From the NCBI RefSeq assembly GCF_001942625.1, contig NZ_MLCL01000068.1, forward strand, positions 1 through 47,127: a stretch of DNA of 47,127 nucleotides, in the 5' to 3' direction. Made by a program: the position numbers and the translations under genes. Each line of letters starts with the position of its first letter. Within the stretch, counting starts at the first letter, position 1. The DNA comes from Mycobacterium syngnathidarum. GTDB taxonomy: Bacteria; Actinomycetota; Actinomycetes; Mycobacteriales; Mycobacteriaceae. Below the pieces are notes generated by a model. The model saw only the letters and a program-made list of their open reading frames with translations, searched no databases and was not told the origin of the DNA. Positions 1 through 10,497 of the stretch are shown here, in pieces.

Positions 1-60
1 GGGCGCGCCTGGCGCGCCTGGGGCGGGCGCGCCTGGCGCGCCTGGGGCGCCCGGTGCGCC
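1..60 (-). repeat. GAP-codon repeat inside secD
   Basis: The reverse strand reads repeated GGC-GCG-CCA triplets, giving Gly-Ala-Pro units. This is a low-complexity linker in the periplasmic part of SecD. Pro/Ala-rich insertions here are common in mycobacterial SecD; the copy number is probably variable. Confidence 0.7.
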
Positions 61-468
61 ACCTTCCGCGAGTTGCTTGAGCTGTGCCACCGGCACCGCG
101 CGTGCGACGGGCCGGATGTACAGGCGGGCGGTCTGGCCCAGGGTGCGGGCCTCGCTGCCGTCGTTGCCGGGAACGGTGATCACCAGGTTGTCGCCGTCGA
201 TGACGACCTCCGAGCCGGAGACGCCGAGACCGTCCACGCGGGCGCTGATGATTTGTTGAGCCTGGTTGAGAGCCTCTCTGGTCGGCGTCGAGCCGTCCGG
301 GGTGCGCGCGGTCAGCGTCACCCGGGTACCGCCCTGCAGGTCAATGCCGAGTTTGGGCTCGGCCTGCTTGTCGCCGGTGAGGAACACCAGCAGATAAACG
401 CCGATCAGAAGGACCAGGAAAAGTGTCAGATAGCGCGCAGGATGCACCGGCGCCGAAGACGATGCCAC
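1..468 (-). CDS. secD: SecD, protein translocase subunit (5' part only)
   Basis: N-terminal 156 codons of SecD, cut by the window edge. SecD works with SecF and YajC in the plasma membrane and uses the proton gradient to help pull SecYEG clients out of the membrane. The GTG start at 468 has GGAGA about 10 nt upstream. Residues 12-31 ([16 protein letters not shown] region) form the first membrane helix, followed by the family motif [14 protein letters not shown] and the start of the P1 region ([22 protein letters not shown], seen in parts). The last visible residues run into a Gly-Ala-Pro repeat. yajC lies 72 bp upstream on the same strand, the usual yajC-secD-secF order. Identification is secure; the rest of the gene lies outside the window. 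Confidence 0.95.
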   Translation of the reverse strand, partial: MASSSAPVHPARYLTLFLVLLIGVYLLVFLTGDKQAEPKLGIDLQGGTRVTLTARTPDGSTPTREALNQAQQIISARVDGLGVSGSEVVIDGDNLVITVPGNDGSEARTLGQTARLYIRPVARAVPVAQLKQLAEGGAPGAPGAPGAPAPGAPGAP

Positions 469-540
469 GTTTCTAGGGTCTCCTCGAGATCAGTTCGTCA
501 GCACCGCAAAGGGTACGTGCTTGTGCTGGGTGCTCTGCGG

Positions 541-894
541 TCAGTCTTTTTTGAGGCCGTCGGTGTCAGTGACGCCGGTGCTCTCGGTCAGTTCGGTCGC
601 ACCGGCCGCCTCATCGGCGTCGGCGCTGTCCTCGGTGTCCTCCTCGATGCGGTCGCGCACCGCGAGCTTCATCCAGGTGGTGACGACGCCGGGGGCGATC
701 TCCAGGTCGACGTTGTCGTCGGTGATGCCGGTGATCGTGGCCTGCAGGCCCGATGTGGTGTGCACGCGGTCGCCGATCTGCAGCGAGTTGTGCAGGTCAA
801 TGGTCGCCTGCATGGCCTTGCGCTGACGACGCGACGCGAAGAACATAAACGCGCCCATGACGATCAGCAGGGGCAGGAAAATGACGAGATCCAT
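541..894 (-). CDS. yajC: YajC, Sec translocase accessory subunit
   Basis: 117-residue single-pass membrane protein of the SecDF-YajC complex. Residues 2-20 (DLVIFLPLLIVMGAFMFFA) are the membrane helix, followed by the basic stretch SRRQRKAM and the family core LQIGDRVHTTSGLQATITGI. The tail is acidic (EEDTEDSADADEAA). The open frame continues upstream to 999, but that extension (MRGPPVGGEWGG...) has no resemblance to YajC, so I place the start at the ATG at 894. It is first in the yajC-secD operon and divergent from gabT. Confidence 0.93.
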   Translation of the reverse strand: MDLVIFLPLLIVMGAFMFFASRRQRKAMQATIDLHNSLQIGDRVHTTSGLQATITGITDDNVDLEIAPGVVTTWMKLAVRDRIEEDTEDSADADEAAGATELTESTGVTDTDGLKKD

Positions 895-1051
895 GTCAGG
901 TATGTCTTTCGTGTTGTGTCGGATGTCAGGGCGACCGAGGCCACGATACCGCCGCCGACCCGGACCACCCCATTCGCCGCCGACTGGCGGGCCTCGCAAC
1001 TAGGCTCAGAACGCGTTCTTTCCGGCGTCGCCCTTCCCCGTCGAGGAGGCA

Positions 1052-2395
1052 GTGTTGAGTCATCCCGAGCAGAGTCGCCATCTGGCCACCACCATCCCCG
1101 GACCCAAATCCGAGGCGTTGATCGGCCGTAGAACGGCCGCGGTCGCCCGCGGGGTCGGCAACACCATGCCCGTATATGCCGCCCGCGCCGGCGGTGGCAT
1201 CGTCGAGGATGTCGACGGCAACCGGCTGATCGACCTGGGCTCGGGCATCGCCGTCACCACCATCGGAAACTCGTCGCCGCGCGTGGTCGAGGCCGTGGCC
1301 GCACAAGCCGCCGACTTCACCCACACCTGCTTCATGGTGACGCCGTACGAGCAGTACGTCGCGGTCTGCGAGCACCTCAACCGGCTGACGCCGGTTCGTG
1401 GTGAAAAGCGTTCGGCGCTGTTCAACTCGGGGTCCGAGGCCGTGGAGAACTCGGTCAAGATCGCGCGTTCCCATACCCACAAGCCGGCCGTCGTCTCCTT
1501 CGACCACGCGTATCACGGGCGCACGAACCTCACGATGGCGCTGACCGCCAAGGTCATGCCGTACAAGCACGGCTTCGGTCCGTTTGCGCCCGAGGTCTAT
1601 CGGGCGCCGTTGTCCTATCCGTTCCGCGATGCCGAGTTCGGCAAGGAGTTGGCCACCGACGGCGCGCTCGCGGCCCGGCGGGCCATCGACGTGATGGAAA
1701 AGCAGGTCGGCGCCGACAACTTGGCCGCGGTCATCATCGAGCCCATCCAGGGCGAGGGCGGTTTCATCGTCCCGGCCGAGGGGTTCCTGCCGGCGCTGTT
1801 GGGGTGGTGCCGCGACAACGACGTGGTGTTCATCGCCGACGAAGTCCAGACCGGGTTCGCCCGCACCGGGGCGATGTTCGCGTGTGAGCACGAGGGCATC
1901 GATCCCGATCTGATCGTCACCGCCAAGGGCATCGCCGACGGCCTGCCGTTGTCCGCGGTGACCGGGCGGGCCGAGATCATGGACTCCCCGCATGTGTCCG
2001 GGCTGGGTGGCACCTATGGCGGAAATCCGGTTGCGTGCGCGGCGGCGCTGGCGACCATCGAGACCATCGAGGCCGACGGGTTGGTGACCCGCGCCCAGCA
2101 CATCGGGCAGCTCATGAAAGACCGGCTGGGCCGGTTGCAGGCCGAGGACGACCGGATCGGCGACGTGCGCGGCCGGGGCGCGATGATCGCCGTCGAGCTG
2201 GTGAAGCCAGGCACCACCACGCCCGACGCGGAGCTGACCAAGGCGCTGTGCGCCGGTGCCCACGCGGCGGGCGTGATCGTGCTGTCCTGTGGCACCTACG
2301 GAAACGTGCTGCGCTTCCTGCCACCGCTCACGATCAGCGACGAACTGCTCATCGAGGGACTCGACGTGCTCGAGCTGATCCTGCGCGATCTCTGA
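1052..2395 (+). CDS. gabT: 4-aminobutyrate aminotransferase
   Basis: 447-residue class III PLP-dependent aminotransferase. It moves the amino group of GABA to 2-oxoglutarate, giving succinic semialdehyde and glutamate. Visible motifs are NSGSEAVENSVKIAR (PLP phosphate region), FDHAYHGRT, the IIEPIQGEGGF segment, VFIADEVQTGFARTG with the PLP-pyridine Asp, and TAKGIADGLPLSAV with the Schiff-base Lys. Length fits the family. The start is ambiguous: GTG at 1052 is followed directly by TTG at 1055, and GAGGAGG at 1043-1049 is better spaced for the TTG. The neighbours (yajC before, a carboxylic acid reductase after) match the M. tuberculosis order. It converges on the membrane protein gene with 4 bp between stops. 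Confidence 0.93.
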   Translation: MLSHPEQSRHLATTIPGPKSEALIGRRTAAVARGVGNTMPVYAARAGGGIVEDVDGNRLIDLGSGIAVTTIGNSSPRVVEAVAAQAADFTHTCFMVTPYEQYVAVCEHLNRLTPVRGEKRSALFNSGSEAVENSVKIARSHTHKPAVVSFDHAYHGRTNLTMALTAKVMPYKHGFGPFAPEVYRAPLSYPFRDAEFGKELATDGALAARRAIDVMEKQVGADNLAAVIIEPIQGEGGFIVPAEGFLPALLGWCRDNDVVFIADEVQTGFARTGAMFACEHEGIDPDLIVTAKGIADGLPLSAVTGRAEIMDSPHVSGLGGTYGGNPVACAAALATIETIEADGLVTRAQHIGQLMKDRLGRLQAEDDRIGDVRGRGAMIAVELVKPGTTTPDAELTKALCAGAHAAGVIVLSCGTYGNVLRFLPPLTISDELLIEGLDVLELILRDL

Positions 2396-2399
2396 GGCG

Positions 2400-3011
2400 C
2401 TAGTGCGCGTGGGTGTGACGGCCACCGAACAGTCCGCCCCAGCCCCGGCGCCGAGGTGCTGCCACGGCTTCGGTCCGCGGCGCCTCAGTGACGGCAGCCG
2501 GCTCGGCTGCCGCGACGGGCCGCTGCGCGTATTCGACGTCACGCACACTGCGAACCGACAATCGGCCGACCGCGATGGCGCCCAAGAACACGATCAGCGC
2601 GCCGAGGCCGGAGAAGTAGGCCAGTTCCAGCGTCACGCGCTTGGCATCGGTCACGGCTATCGGCATCCCGGGGTCGCCGATGCCCAGCGGCCCTGCGAGC
2701 GCTCGGCCGACCACGAACCAGGCCCCGCCGAGTACCGCCAGCCATGCGCCGAAGTGGGCCGTGGCCCGGTTACTCGAAACCAGGAGAAGCAGACCGCCGA
2801 GCGCCGTGACGGCACCGGGAAGCACTTCCAGCCAGCCGCGCGCCGAGGTCCAAACCCAGGCTTGGTCCGGGGTGTAGGCGAAGTCGAAGTACGGTCCGAT
2901 GAACGGGATCAGCGCGCCCCAGATTCCCAGTAGAACCAGCAAAAGGCCGCTGGCGGCGCCGCGGCTGCGCCGCATCCGTAGCCGGCTACCGCGGGTATCG
3001 AATTCGGTCAT
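2400..3011 (-). CDS. Four-helix membrane protein, function unknown
   Basis: 203 residues from the ATG at 3011, which has AAAGGAGG 4 nt upstream; the open frame extends to 3077 but the ribosome site decides this start. Four hydrophobic segments are visible at about 19-41, 60-79, 86-106 and 128-149, after a basic N-terminus (RLRMRRSRG). This places the N-terminus inside and the long C-terminal tail (about 150-203, Ala/Pro/Arg-rich, ending in Gly-Gly-Arg-His-Thr-His-Ala-His) in the cytoplasm. The His-rich tail could bind metal, but that is a guess. I do not recognise the family. It is a single gene between gabT (convergent) and the first reductase (divergent). Confidence 0.75.
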   Translation of the reverse strand: MTEFDTRGSRLRMRRSRGAASGLLLVLLGIWGALIPFIGPYFDFAYTPDQAWVWTSARGWLEVLPGAVTALGGLLLLVSSNRATAHFGAWLAVLGGAWFVVGRALAGPLGIGDPGMPIAVTDAKRVTLELAYFSGLGALIVFLGAIAVGRLSVRSVRDVEYAQRPVAAAEPAAVTEAPRTEAVAAPRRRGWGGLFGGRHTHAH

Positions 3012-3201
3012 GATGCCTCCTTTGACACCCCGCTGGGTACCCCGAACTGACGGGCAGGTAACGCTCCTACCCTTCAAGGCATGCGTTTCATCCGGGCGCG
3101 TTGCGCATGGACTCGGGTATCAGGCCCGCCCGGCGCTCACACCGGAACGACCAGACTCACAGCACATTGACAGCTGAGAAGCTGGTTTTCCGGAAATAAG
3201 T

Positions 3202-3220
3202 TTAGTTTCACTAACGTAGT
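3202..3220 (+). promoter_or_regulatory. Operator-like inverted repeats upstream of reductase 1
   Basis: TTAGTTTCACTAA at 3202-3214 is a perfect 5-bp inverted repeat with a 3-nt spacer. It overlaps ACTAACGTAGT at 3210-3220, a second inverted repeat. The block recurs almost unchanged at 6856-6874 before reductase 2. In both places exactly 66 bases lie between the 13-mer and the start codon. The layout suits a dimeric repressor of the TetR type, but the regulator is not identified. The reductase 2 copy abuts a TATAAT hexamer; here the aligned bases are TAAGTT (3197-3202). Confidence 0.6.
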
Positions 3221-3229
3221 AGTTCAGTA

Positions 3230-3243
3230 GCGCAACGTTGCGC
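3230..3243 (+). promoter_or_regulatory. 14-bp perfect palindrome in reductase 1 leader
   Basis: GCGCAACGTTGCGC reads the same on both strands. It lies between the operator-like block and the ribosome site (GAAGAGGA, 3267-3274). The reductase 2 leader has a related but weaker repeat at the matching place (GGCGC 6883-6887 / GCGCC 6895-6899). It could be a second protein site or an RNA hairpin. Confidence 0.4.
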
Positions 3244-3280
3244 CGGTGATTATTTCCGCTATCTGTGAAGAGGATTTTTG

Positions 3281-6200
3281 ATGTCGTTTGACACTCGTGA
3301 TGAGCAACTGGCGAGCCGCATAGCCGATCTGACCGCCAACGATCCACAGTTCGCCGCCGCGATTCCCAGCGACACCGTCACCGCCGCCGTCGACGTCCCC
3401 GGCCTGCTTCTGCCCGAAATCGTCCAGACCGTCCTGCAGGGTTACGCCGAGCGGCCCGCGCTCGGCGAACGCGCCGTCGAATTCGTCCTCGACCCGGCTA
3501 CGGGACGCACCAGCGCGCATCTTCTCCCCCGGTTCGACACCATCAGCTACGGCGAACTCTGGGATCGGATCCGCTCCCTCGCCGCGGCCTTGCACGCCTC
3601 CGGCGTCGCGGCCGGAGACCGGGTCGCCATCCTGGGTTTCACCAGCGCTGACTACACCGTGATCGACACCGCACTGAGCCAGATCGGCGCGGTGTCGGTG
3701 CCCCTGCAGACCAGCTCGTCGCCCGAGGCCCTGGCGCCCATCGTGACCGAGACCGAACCAGTGGTGATCGCCGCGAGTGTCGACCACCTCGCCGATGCCG
3801 TCGAGCTGGCACTCAATGCCCACACTCCGGCCCAGCTGGTCGTCTTCGACCACCACGGCGAGGTCGACGATCATCGCGACGCGGTGGCATCGGCCACCGA
3901 GAAGGTCGCCGGGGCCGGTACGGCGGTCGCAACTCTGGCCGATCTGCTCAACCGCGGCCGCGAACTGCCGGCACCCCCGGCCCCCGAGTCCGACGGCACC
4001 GATCCGCTCGCCTTGCTGATCTACACCTCTGGCAGCACCGGCGCCCCCAAGGGCGCGATGTACCTGCAGAGCTCGGTCGCCAAGTTCTGGCGGCGCAACA
4101 GCAAGGCCTGGCTCGGACCGGTGAGCTCGGCGATCAATCTGAGCTTCATGCCGATGAGCCATGTGATGGGCCGCGGCGTCCTCTACGCCTCTCTCGCCGC
4201 CGGCGGCACCTGCTACTTCGCGGCCCGCAGCGACCTGTCCACGCTCTTGGAGGACCTCGCCCTGACGCGGCCCACGGAGCTGAATTTCGTTCCGCGCGTA
4301 TGGGAGATGATCCACAGCGAGTTCTGCAGCCGGGTCGATCACCGCCTGGCCGAGGCCGACGCCGATCGCGACGCCGTCGAGGCCGAGGTGTTGGCCGAGG
4401 TGCGCGACCAGGTGCTCGGCGGACGGTTCGTGGCGGCGATGACCGGCTCGGCGCCCATCTCTGCCGAGCTCAAGGCCTGGACCGAAGACATGCTCGGAAT
4501 CCACCTGTTGGAGGGCTACGGCTCCACCGAGGCCGGGATGGCGCTGTTCGACGGTGTCGTCCAGCGCCCACCGGTGATCGACTACAAGCTGGTCGACGTC
4601 CCCGATCTCGGCTACTTCGGCACCGACCAGCCGCACCCTCGCGGCGAGCTGCTGATCAAGACCGAGAACCTGTTCCCCGGCTACTACAAGCGCCCCGAGG
4701 TCACCGCTTCGGTGTTCGACGAGGACGGCTTCTACCGCACCGGCGACGTCGTCGCCGAGGTCGGCCCGGACCAGCTACGTTACGTCGACCGCCGCAACAA
4801 CGTGCTCAAGCTCGCCCAGGGTGAGTTCGTCACATTGGCCAAGCTGGAGGCCGTGTTCGGCAACAGCCCACTGGTGCAACAGATCTACGTCTACGGCAAC
4901 AGCGCACAGCCCTACCTGCTGGCCGTGGTGGTACCCACCGACCCGGGTGTCACGAAAGAAGCGATCAGCGCATCCCTGCAAGAGGTCGCCAGAGAGGCCG
5001 ACCTGCAGTCCTACGAGATCCCACGCGACTTCATCGTGGAGACCACGCCTTTCAGCCTGGAGAACGGTCTGCTGACCGGTATCCGCAAACTGGCCTGGCC
5101 GAAACTGAAGGCGCACTACGGCGATCGGCTGGAGCAGCTGTACGCCGAGCTGGCCGAGACGCAGGCCAACGAGTTGCGTGCACTGCGCACGGGCGCGGCT
5201 GACGCCCCGGTGCTGGAGACCGTCAGCCGGGCGGCCGGCGCGCTGCTGGGCGCTGCCGCATCCGACCTGGGACCCGATGCCCACTTCACCGATCTGGGTG
5301 GAGATTCCCTGTCGGCGTTGACTTTCGGCAATCTACTCCGCGAGATCTTCGACGTGGATGTGCCGGTCGGCGTGATCGTCAGCCCGGCCACTGATCTGGC
5401 CGGTATCGCTGCGCACATCGAAGCGCAGCGCAGCGGATCCAAGCGCCCGACCTACGCGTCGGTGCACGGCAGGCACGCCGCCGAGGTCAGTGCCGCCGAC
5501 CTCACGTTGGACAAGTTCCTCGACGCCGACACGCTGGCCGCAGCGCCAGGCCTGCCCAAGGCTCCGGCCGAGGTGCGGACCGTGCTGCTCACCGGCGCCA
5601 CCGGCTTCCTGGGCCGCTACCTGGCGCTGGAATGGCTGGAGCGCATGGACCTCGTCGACGGCAAGGTGATCGCGCTGGTCCGCGCCAAGTCCGACGACGA
5701 AGCCCGCGCCCGACTCGACGCCACCTTCGATTCCGGCGACGCGAAACTGCTTGCGCACTACCAAGTTCTGGCTGCCGATCACCTCGAGGTGATCGCCGGC
5801 GACAAGGGCGAGGAGAACCTCGGACTGGATCAGCAGACCTGGCAGCGGCTGGCCGACGAAGTCGACCTCATCGTCGACCCGGCCGCACTGGTCAACCACG
5901 TGCTCCCGTACAGCGAGCTGTTCGGTCCCAACGCCCTGGGCACCGCCGAGCTGATCAAGATCGCGCTCACCACGAAGATCAAGCCGTACACCTACGTGTC
6001 GACCATCGGCGTGGGCGATCAGATCGAGCCCGGGAAGTTCGTCGAGAACGTCGATGTCCGGGAGATGAGTGCGGTCCGCAAGATCAACGACGGCTATGCC
6101 AACGGGTACGGCAACAGCAAGTGGGCCGGCGAGGTCCTGCTGCGCGAGGCCAACGACCTGTGCGGGCTGCCGGTGGCGGTCTTCCGCTGCGACATGATCC

Positions 6201-6766
6201 TGGCCGACACCACGTACTCGGGCCAGCTGAACCTGCCGGACATGTTCACCCGGATGATGTTCAGCCTGGTCGCCAGCGGTATCGCGCCGAAGTCCTTCTA
6301 TGAGCTCGATTCCGACGGCAACCGGCAGCGCTCGCATTACGACGGGCTGCCAGTCGAGTTCATCGCCGAGTCGATCTCGACGCTGGGCGGCCAATCGGTC
6401 GAGAGCTTCGAGACCTACCACGTGATGAACCCGTATGACGACGGCCTCGGCATGGACGAGTTCACGGACTGGCTCATCGAGGCCGGCTACCCGATCGAGC
6501 GCATCCCCGATTACGGACAGTGGATCCAGCGCTTCGAGAGCACCCTGCGCGCCCTGCCGGACAAGCAGCGTCAGGCCTCGTTGTTGCCTCTGCTGCACAA
6601 CTATCAGAAGCCCGAGCGGCCGATGCTGGGCGCCCTGGCGCCTACGGACCACTTCCGCGCCGCGGTGCAGGAAGCCAAGATCGGGCCCGACAAGGACATC
6701 CCCCATGTCAGCCCGGCCGTGATCGTCAAGTACATCACCGACCTGCAGCAACTCGGCTTGTTGTGA
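3281..6766 (+). CDS. car: Carboxylic acid reductase 1 (FadD9/CAR family)
   Basis: 1161-residue multidomain enzyme that reduces carboxylic acids to aldehydes using ATP and NADPH and needs a phosphopantetheine arm. Domains in order: an adenylation domain (about 50-640) with [16 protein letters not shown] near 246, [11 protein letters not shown] and [11 protein letters not shown]; a carrier domain with LGGDSLSAL, the arm-bearing Ser at about 676; and a reductase domain from about 765 with [19 protein letters not shown] and the YGNSK catalytic Tyr943/Lys947 pair. Length fits characterised CARs (about 1170). The ATG at 3281 has GAAGAGGA 6 nt upstream. A second, very similar gene follows at 6935, so this is a tandem duplication. 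Substrate range cannot be read from the sequence. Confidence 0.95.
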   Translation: MSFDTRDEQLASRIADLTANDPQFAAAIPSDTVTAAVDVPGLLLPEIVQTVLQGYAERPALGERAVEFVLDPATGRTSAHLLPRFDTISYGELWDRIRSLAAALHASGVAAGDRVAILGFTSADYTVIDTALSQIGAVSVPLQTSSSPEALAPIVTETEPVVIAASVDHLADAVELALNAHTPAQLVVFDHHGEVDDHRDAVASATEKVAGAGTAVATLADLLNRGRELPAPPAPESDGTDPLALLIYTSGSTGAPKGAMYLQSSVAKFWRRNSKAWLGPVSSAINLSFMPMSHVMGRGVLYASLAAGGTCYFAARSDLSTLLEDLALTRPTELNFVPRVWEMIHSEFCSRVDHRLAEADADRDAVEAEVLAEVRDQVLGGRFVAAMTGSAPISAELKAWTEDMLGIHLLEGYGSTEAGMALFDGVVQRPPVIDYKLVDVPDLGYFGTDQPHPRGELLIKTENLFPGYYKRPEVTASVFDEDGFYRTGDVVAEVGPDQLRYVDRRNNVLKLAQGEFVTLAKLEAVFGNSPLVQQIYVYGNSAQPYLLAVVVPTDPGVTKEAISASLQEVAREADLQSYEIPRDFIVETTPFSLENGLLTGIRKLAWPKLKAHYGDRLEQLYAELAETQANELRALRTGAADAPVLETVSRAAGALLGAAASDLGPDAHFTDLGGDSLSALTFGNLLREIFDVDVPVGVIVSPATDLAGIAAHIEAQRSGSKRPTYASVHGRHAAEVSAADLTLDKFLDADTLAAAPGLPKAPAEVRTVLLTGATGFLGRYLALEWLERMDLVDGKVIALVRAKSDDEARARLDATFDSGDAKLLAHYQVLAADHLEVIAGDKGEENLGLDQQTWQRLADEVDLIVDPAALVNHVLPYSELFGPNALGTAELIKIALTTKIKPYTYVSTIGVGDQIEPGKFVENVDVREMSAVRKINDGYANGYGNSKWAGEVLLREANDLCGLPVAVFRCDMILADTTYSGQLNLPDMFTRMMFSLVASGIAPKSFYELDSDGNRQRSHYDGLPVEFIAESISTLGGQSVESFETYHVMNPYDDGLGMDEFTDWLIEAGYPIERIPDYGQWIQRFESTLRALPDKQRQASLLPLLHNYQKPERPMLGALAPTDHFRAAVQEAKIGPDKDIPHVSPAVIVKYITDLQQLGLL

Positions 6767-6772
6767 TCGCCC

Positions 6773-6808
6773 GCGTGTGCTCGCCCCGCCTCAGGGGCGA
6801 GCACACGC
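6773..6808 (+). terminator. Hairpin terminator after reductase 1
   Basis: A 15-bp perfect stem (6773-6787 with 6794-6808) around a 6-nt loop starts 6 bp after the stop codon. It lacks a T run, as is usual for mycobacterial hairpin terminators. It separates the two reductase genes into two transcription units. Confidence 0.75.
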
Positions 6809-6850
6809 CGGCGTGATGCATCTCGCACCATGGGCGCTGGCAACTCGAAA

Positions 6851-6874
6851 TATAATTAGTTTTACTAACGTAGT
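6851..6874 (+). promoter_or_regulatory. Promoter and operator-like block upstream of reductase 2
   Basis: TATAAT (6851-6856), a perfect -10 hexamer, runs directly into TTAGTTTTACTAA (6856-6868) and the overlapping ACTAACGTAGT (6864-6874). A protein on this site would cover the transcription start. I see no good -35 hexamer at 16-18 nt, so an activator or an extended -10 contact may be needed. Same arrangement and same distance to ATG as for reductase 1. Confidence 0.6.
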
Positions 6875-6934
6875 AATGAGTAGGCGCGACAAATGCGCCG
6901 ACCATAGTTATTTTGATTTGCTCAGGGGACCGAT

Positions 6935-9900
6935 ATGACCACCGAAGCACGCGAAGACCAGCTCGAACACCGCATCGCACACCTCTATGACACCGATTCG
7001 CAGTTTGCCGCGGCCCGCCCCGACGATGCCGTCAACGCTGCCGTGGCCCAACCCGACCTCAGATTGCCGGCCATCGTCAAAGCGGTGTTCGCCGGGTACG
7101 CCGACCGCCCCGCGCTCGGACAGCGCGCCGTGGAGTTCGTCACCGATGCCGACGGACGCACGTCGGCCGCGCTGCTCCCCCGTTTTGACACCATCACCTA
7201 CCGGCAGTTGGGCGACCGCGTTCAGGCCGTGACCAACGCCTGGCACAACCACCCGGTGAAGCCCGGCGATCGCGTCGCCATCCTCGGGTTCACCAGCGTC
7301 GACTACACCACCATCGACACCGCCCTCATCGAGCTCGGCGCCGTGTCGGTGCCGCTGCAGACCAGCGCGCCCGTCACCACCCTGCGGCCCATCGTCGCCG
7401 AGACCGAACCGACCGTGATCGCGGCGAGCATCGATTTCCTCGACGACGCAGTTGAATTGGTGCGCTCCGGACCCGTGCCCCGCCGGCTGGTGGTCTTCGA
7501 CTACCGGCCCCAGGTCGACGCTCAGCGCGAAGCCTTCGAGGCCGCCAAGTCCGCGCTCGCCGGCACCGACGTTGTCGTCGAACCATTGGCCGACGTCCTC
7601 GATCGCGGCCGCTCACTGGCCGACGCCCGGCTGTACACCCCGGGCCAGCCCGATCCGCTGGCCATGCTGATCTACACCTCCGGCAGCACCGGCACCCCCA
7701 AGGGGGCGATGTATCCGGAGAGCAAGGTCGCCAACATGTGGCAGCTGGCCACCAAGGCAACTTGGGACGAGAACCAGGCGGCACTGCCGGCGATCACCCT
7801 CAACTTCATGCCGATGAGCCACGTCATGGGTCGCGGCATCCTGATCGGCACGCTCAGCTCGGGTGGCACCGCGTATTTCGCTGCCCGCAGCGACCTTTCG
7901 ACCTTCCTCGAGGACCTCGCCCTGGTCCGGCCCACGCAGCTGAGCTTCGTGCCCCGGATCTGGGACATGCTGTACCAGGAGTACCAGAGCCGGCTCGACC
8001 GTTCCGGCGGCAGTGAGGACGCAGTGCTCGCCGAGGTCCGCGAGGACCTGCTGGGCGGACGGTTCGTCTCGGCGATGACGGGTTCCGCTCCGATCTCCGC
8101 GGAGATGAAGAACTGGGTCGAGCGGCTGCTCGACATGCACCTGCTGGAGGGGTACGGCTCGACGGAGGCCGGCTCGGTGTTCGTCGACGGCTACATCCAG
8201 CGTCCGCCGGTCATCGACTACAAGCTGGTCGACGTACCGGACCTGGGCTACTTCCGTACCGACCAGCCCCACCCGCGCGGTGAGCTGCTGGTCAAGTCCG
8301 AGCAGATGTTCCCCGGCTATTACAAGCGCCCGGAGATCACCGCCGAGATGTTCGACGAGGACGGGTACTACCGCACCGGAGACATCGTGGCCGAGCTGGG
8401 CCCCGATCATGTCGAGTACCTCGACCGGCGCAACAACGTGCTCAAACTTTCCCAGGGCGAGTTCGTCACCGTCTCCAAGCTCGAGGCGGTCTTCGGGGAC
8501 AGCCCGCTGGTGCGCCAGATCTTCATCTACGGCAACAGCGCCCGCTCGTATCTGCTGGCCGTCGTGGTACCCACCGATCCCACCGCGTCGAAGCAGGCGA
8601 TCGGCGACTCACTGCAGGATGCGGCCCGCGCCGCCGGTCTGCAGTCTTACGAGGTTCCGCGCGATTTCATCGTGGAGACAACGCCTTTCAGCTTGGAGAA
8701 CGGCCTGCTGACCGGCATCCGCAAGCTGGCACGCCCCAATCTGAAGAGCCATTACGGTGAGCGGTTGGAGCAGCTGTACACGGAGCTGGCCGAGGGCCAG
8801 GCCAACGAACTGAGCGAGCTGCGGCGCAGCGGTGCTCAGGCTCCCGTGCTCGACACCGTGAGCCGGGCCGCCGGTGCCCTGCTGGGTGCTGCGGCATCCG
8901 ATCTGGCGCCCGAGGCCCACTTCACCGACCTCGGCGGAGATTCGTTGTCCGCCTTGACCTTCGGAAACCTGCTGCAGGAGATCTTCGGCGTCGAGGTGCC
9001 GGTGTCGGCGATCGTCAGTCCGGCATCGGATCTGCAGACCATTGCCGGCTACATCGAGGCTCAGCGCTCTGGCGCCAATCTGCGGCCGACATTCAGCTCG
9101 GTGCACGGGCGCAACGCGACCGAAGTCCACGCGGCCGACCTGACTCTCGACAAGTTCATCGACGCCGCAACCTTGGCCGCCGCGCCGGGCCTGCCCGGTC
9201 CGGTCAATGAGATCCGCACCGTACTGCTCACAGGCGCAACCGGATTCCTGGGCCGCTACCTGGCCCTGGAATGGCTGGAGCGCATGGATCTGGTTGACGG
9301 CAAGGTCATCTGCCTTGTGCGCGCAAAGTCCGACGACGAAGCCCGCGCACGGCTCGACAAGACCTTCGACAGTGGCGACCCGAAACTGCTGGCGCACTAC
9401 CGTGAACTGGCCGCCGACCACCTTGAAGTGATCGCCGGCGACAAGGGCGAGGCCGACCTGGGCCTCGACCCCGCGACCTGGCAGCGACTGGCCGACACCG
9501 TCGATTTCATCGTCGACCCGGCCGCACTGGTCAACCACGTGCTGCCCTACAGCGAACTGTTCGGCCCCAACGCACTCGGGACTGCCGAGCTCATCCGTAT
9601 CGCGCTCACCACGCGGATCAAGCCGTTCGCCTACGTGTCGACGATCGGCGTCGGCGGGGGCATCGAGCCCGGAAAGTTCGTGGAGGACGCGGACATTCGT
9701 GAGATCAGCGCGACCCGACGTGTCGATGACAGCTACGCCAATGGCTACGGCAACAGCAAGTGGGCCGGTGAGGTGCTGCTGCGCGAGGCTCACGATCTGG
9801 CCGGCCTGCCGGTGACGGTGTTCCGGTGCGACATGATCCTGGCCGACACCACCTATGCCGGGCAGTTGAACCTGCCGGACATGTTCACCCGCATGATGTT

Positions 9901-10405
9901 CAGCCTGGTCGCCACCGGTGTGGCACCGAAATCCTTCAACCAGCTCGGTCCCGACGGCGAGCGCCGGCGCTCGCACTACGACGGCCTGCCCGTCGAGTTT
10001 ATCGCCGAGGCCATCTCGACCCTGGGCGCCCACGTGCAGGACGGCTTCGAGACCTATCACGTGATGAACCCGCACGACGACGGTCTCGGTATGGACGAGT
10101 TCGTCGACTGGCTCATCGAGGCCGGATACCCGATCCAACGGGTCGACGAGTACCCCGAGTGGTTGTCCCGCTTCGAGACCACGTTGCGGGCGTTGCCCGA
10201 CAGGCAACGTCAGGCCTCACTGCTGCCGTTGCTGCACAACTACCAACAGCCCGGCATGCCGGTGAACGGCGCGATGGCACCGACCGACGTGTTCCGCGCC
10301 GCGGTGCAGGAAGCGAAGATCGGCCCGGACAAAGACATTCCGCACGTCAGCCGCGAGATCATCGTCAAGTACATCAGCGATCTGAAACTGCTCGGTTTGC
10401 TGTAA
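6935..10405 (+). CDS. car: Carboxylic acid reductase 2 (FadD9/CAR family)
   Basis: 1156-residue paralogue of the preceding gene, colinear with it and very similar throughout by eye. The adenylation domain carries [16 protein letters not shown] near 245, the carrier domain has LGGDSLSAL with the phosphopantetheine Ser at about 670, and the reductase domain has [19 protein letters not shown] near 766 and YGNSK. All catalytic motifs are intact, so both copies look functional. Differences cluster in the N-terminal 60 residues and around the adenylation-domain loop near 125-215 and 345-360, which may change acid preference (inference). The ATG at 6935 has CAGGGGA upstream. It has its own promoter region and its own terminator. 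Confidence 0.95.
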   Translation: MTTEAREDQLEHRIAHLYDTDSQFAAARPDDAVNAAVAQPDLRLPAIVKAVFAGYADRPALGQRAVEFVTDADGRTSAALLPRFDTITYRQLGDRVQAVTNAWHNHPVKPGDRVAILGFTSVDYTTIDTALIELGAVSVPLQTSAPVTTLRPIVAETEPTVIAASIDFLDDAVELVRSGPVPRRLVVFDYRPQVDAQREAFEAAKSALAGTDVVVEPLADVLDRGRSLADARLYTPGQPDPLAMLIYTSGSTGTPKGAMYPESKVANMWQLATKATWDENQAALPAITLNFMPMSHVMGRGILIGTLSSGGTAYFAARSDLSTFLEDLALVRPTQLSFVPRIWDMLYQEYQSRLDRSGGSEDAVLAEVREDLLGGRFVSAMTGSAPISAEMKNWVERLLDMHLLEGYGSTEAGSVFVDGYIQRPPVIDYKLVDVPDLGYFRTDQPHPRGELLVKSEQMFPGYYKRPEITAEMFDEDGYYRTGDIVAELGPDHVEYLDRRNNVLKLSQGEFVTVSKLEAVFGDSPLVRQIFIYGNSARSYLLAVVVPTDPTASKQAIGDSLQDAARAAGLQSYEVPRDFIVETTPFSLENGLLTGIRKLARPNLKSHYGERLEQLYTELAEGQANELSELRRSGAQAPVLDTVSRAAGALLGAAASDLAPEAHFTDLGGDSLSALTFGNLLQEIFGVEVPVSAIVSPASDLQTIAGYIEAQRSGANLRPTFSSVHGRNATEVHAADLTLDKFIDAATLAAAPGLPGPVNEIRTVLLTGATGFLGRYLALEWLERMDLVDGKVICLVRAKSDDEARARLDKTFDSGDPKLLAHYRELAADHLEVIAGDKGEADLGLDPATWQRLADTVDFIVDPAALVNHVLPYSELFGPNALGTAELIRIALTTRIKPFAYVSTIGVGGGIEPGKFVEDADIREISATRRVDDSYANGYGNSKWAGEVLLREAHDLAGLPVTVFRCDMILADTTYAGQLNLPDMFTRMMFSLVATGVAPKSFNQLGPDGERRRSHYDGLPVEFIAEAISTLGAHVQDGFETYHVMNPHDDGLGMDEFVDWLIEAGYPIQRVDEYPEWLSRFETTLRALPDRQRQASLLPLLHNYQQPGMPVNGAMAPTDVFRAAVQEAKIGPDKDIPHVSREIIVKYISDLKLLGLL

Positions 10406-10409
10406 CAGA

Positions 10410-10426
10410 CTTCCCCACAAGGGAAG
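10410..10426 (+). terminator. Small hairpin after reductase 2
   Basis: CTTCCC (10410-10415), loop CACAA, GGGAAG (10421-10426), 5 bp after the stop codon and 13 bp before the larger hairpin. Too short to be sure of alone; it may act together with the next hairpin. Confidence 0.35.
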
Positions 10427-10439
10427 ATCCCCCCTGAGC

Positions 10440-10468
10440 GGCCGCGGTCCTTATCCAGGACCGCGGCC
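10440..10468 (+). terminator. Hairpin terminator after reductase 2
   Basis: GGCCGCGGTCCT pairs perfectly with AGGACCGCGGCC around a 5-nt loop (12-bp stem, 10440-10451 with 10457-10468). No T run. It lies between the reductase stop and the convergent MerR-type gene and may serve both strands. Confidence 0.7.
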
Positions 10469-10497
10469 AATCAGCGCCGAGGGAAGCCGTTGTCCCG

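Noticed and set aside
926..2548. 540-residue open frame opposite gabT
   Set aside because: Long antisense frame typical of high-GC DNA; no domain, no ribosome site, while gabT on the other strand has every motif of its family.
3230..3243. Palindrome as a terminator of an upstream gene
   Set aside because: No gene on either strand ends here; it lies in a leader region. Listed as a possible regulatory site instead.
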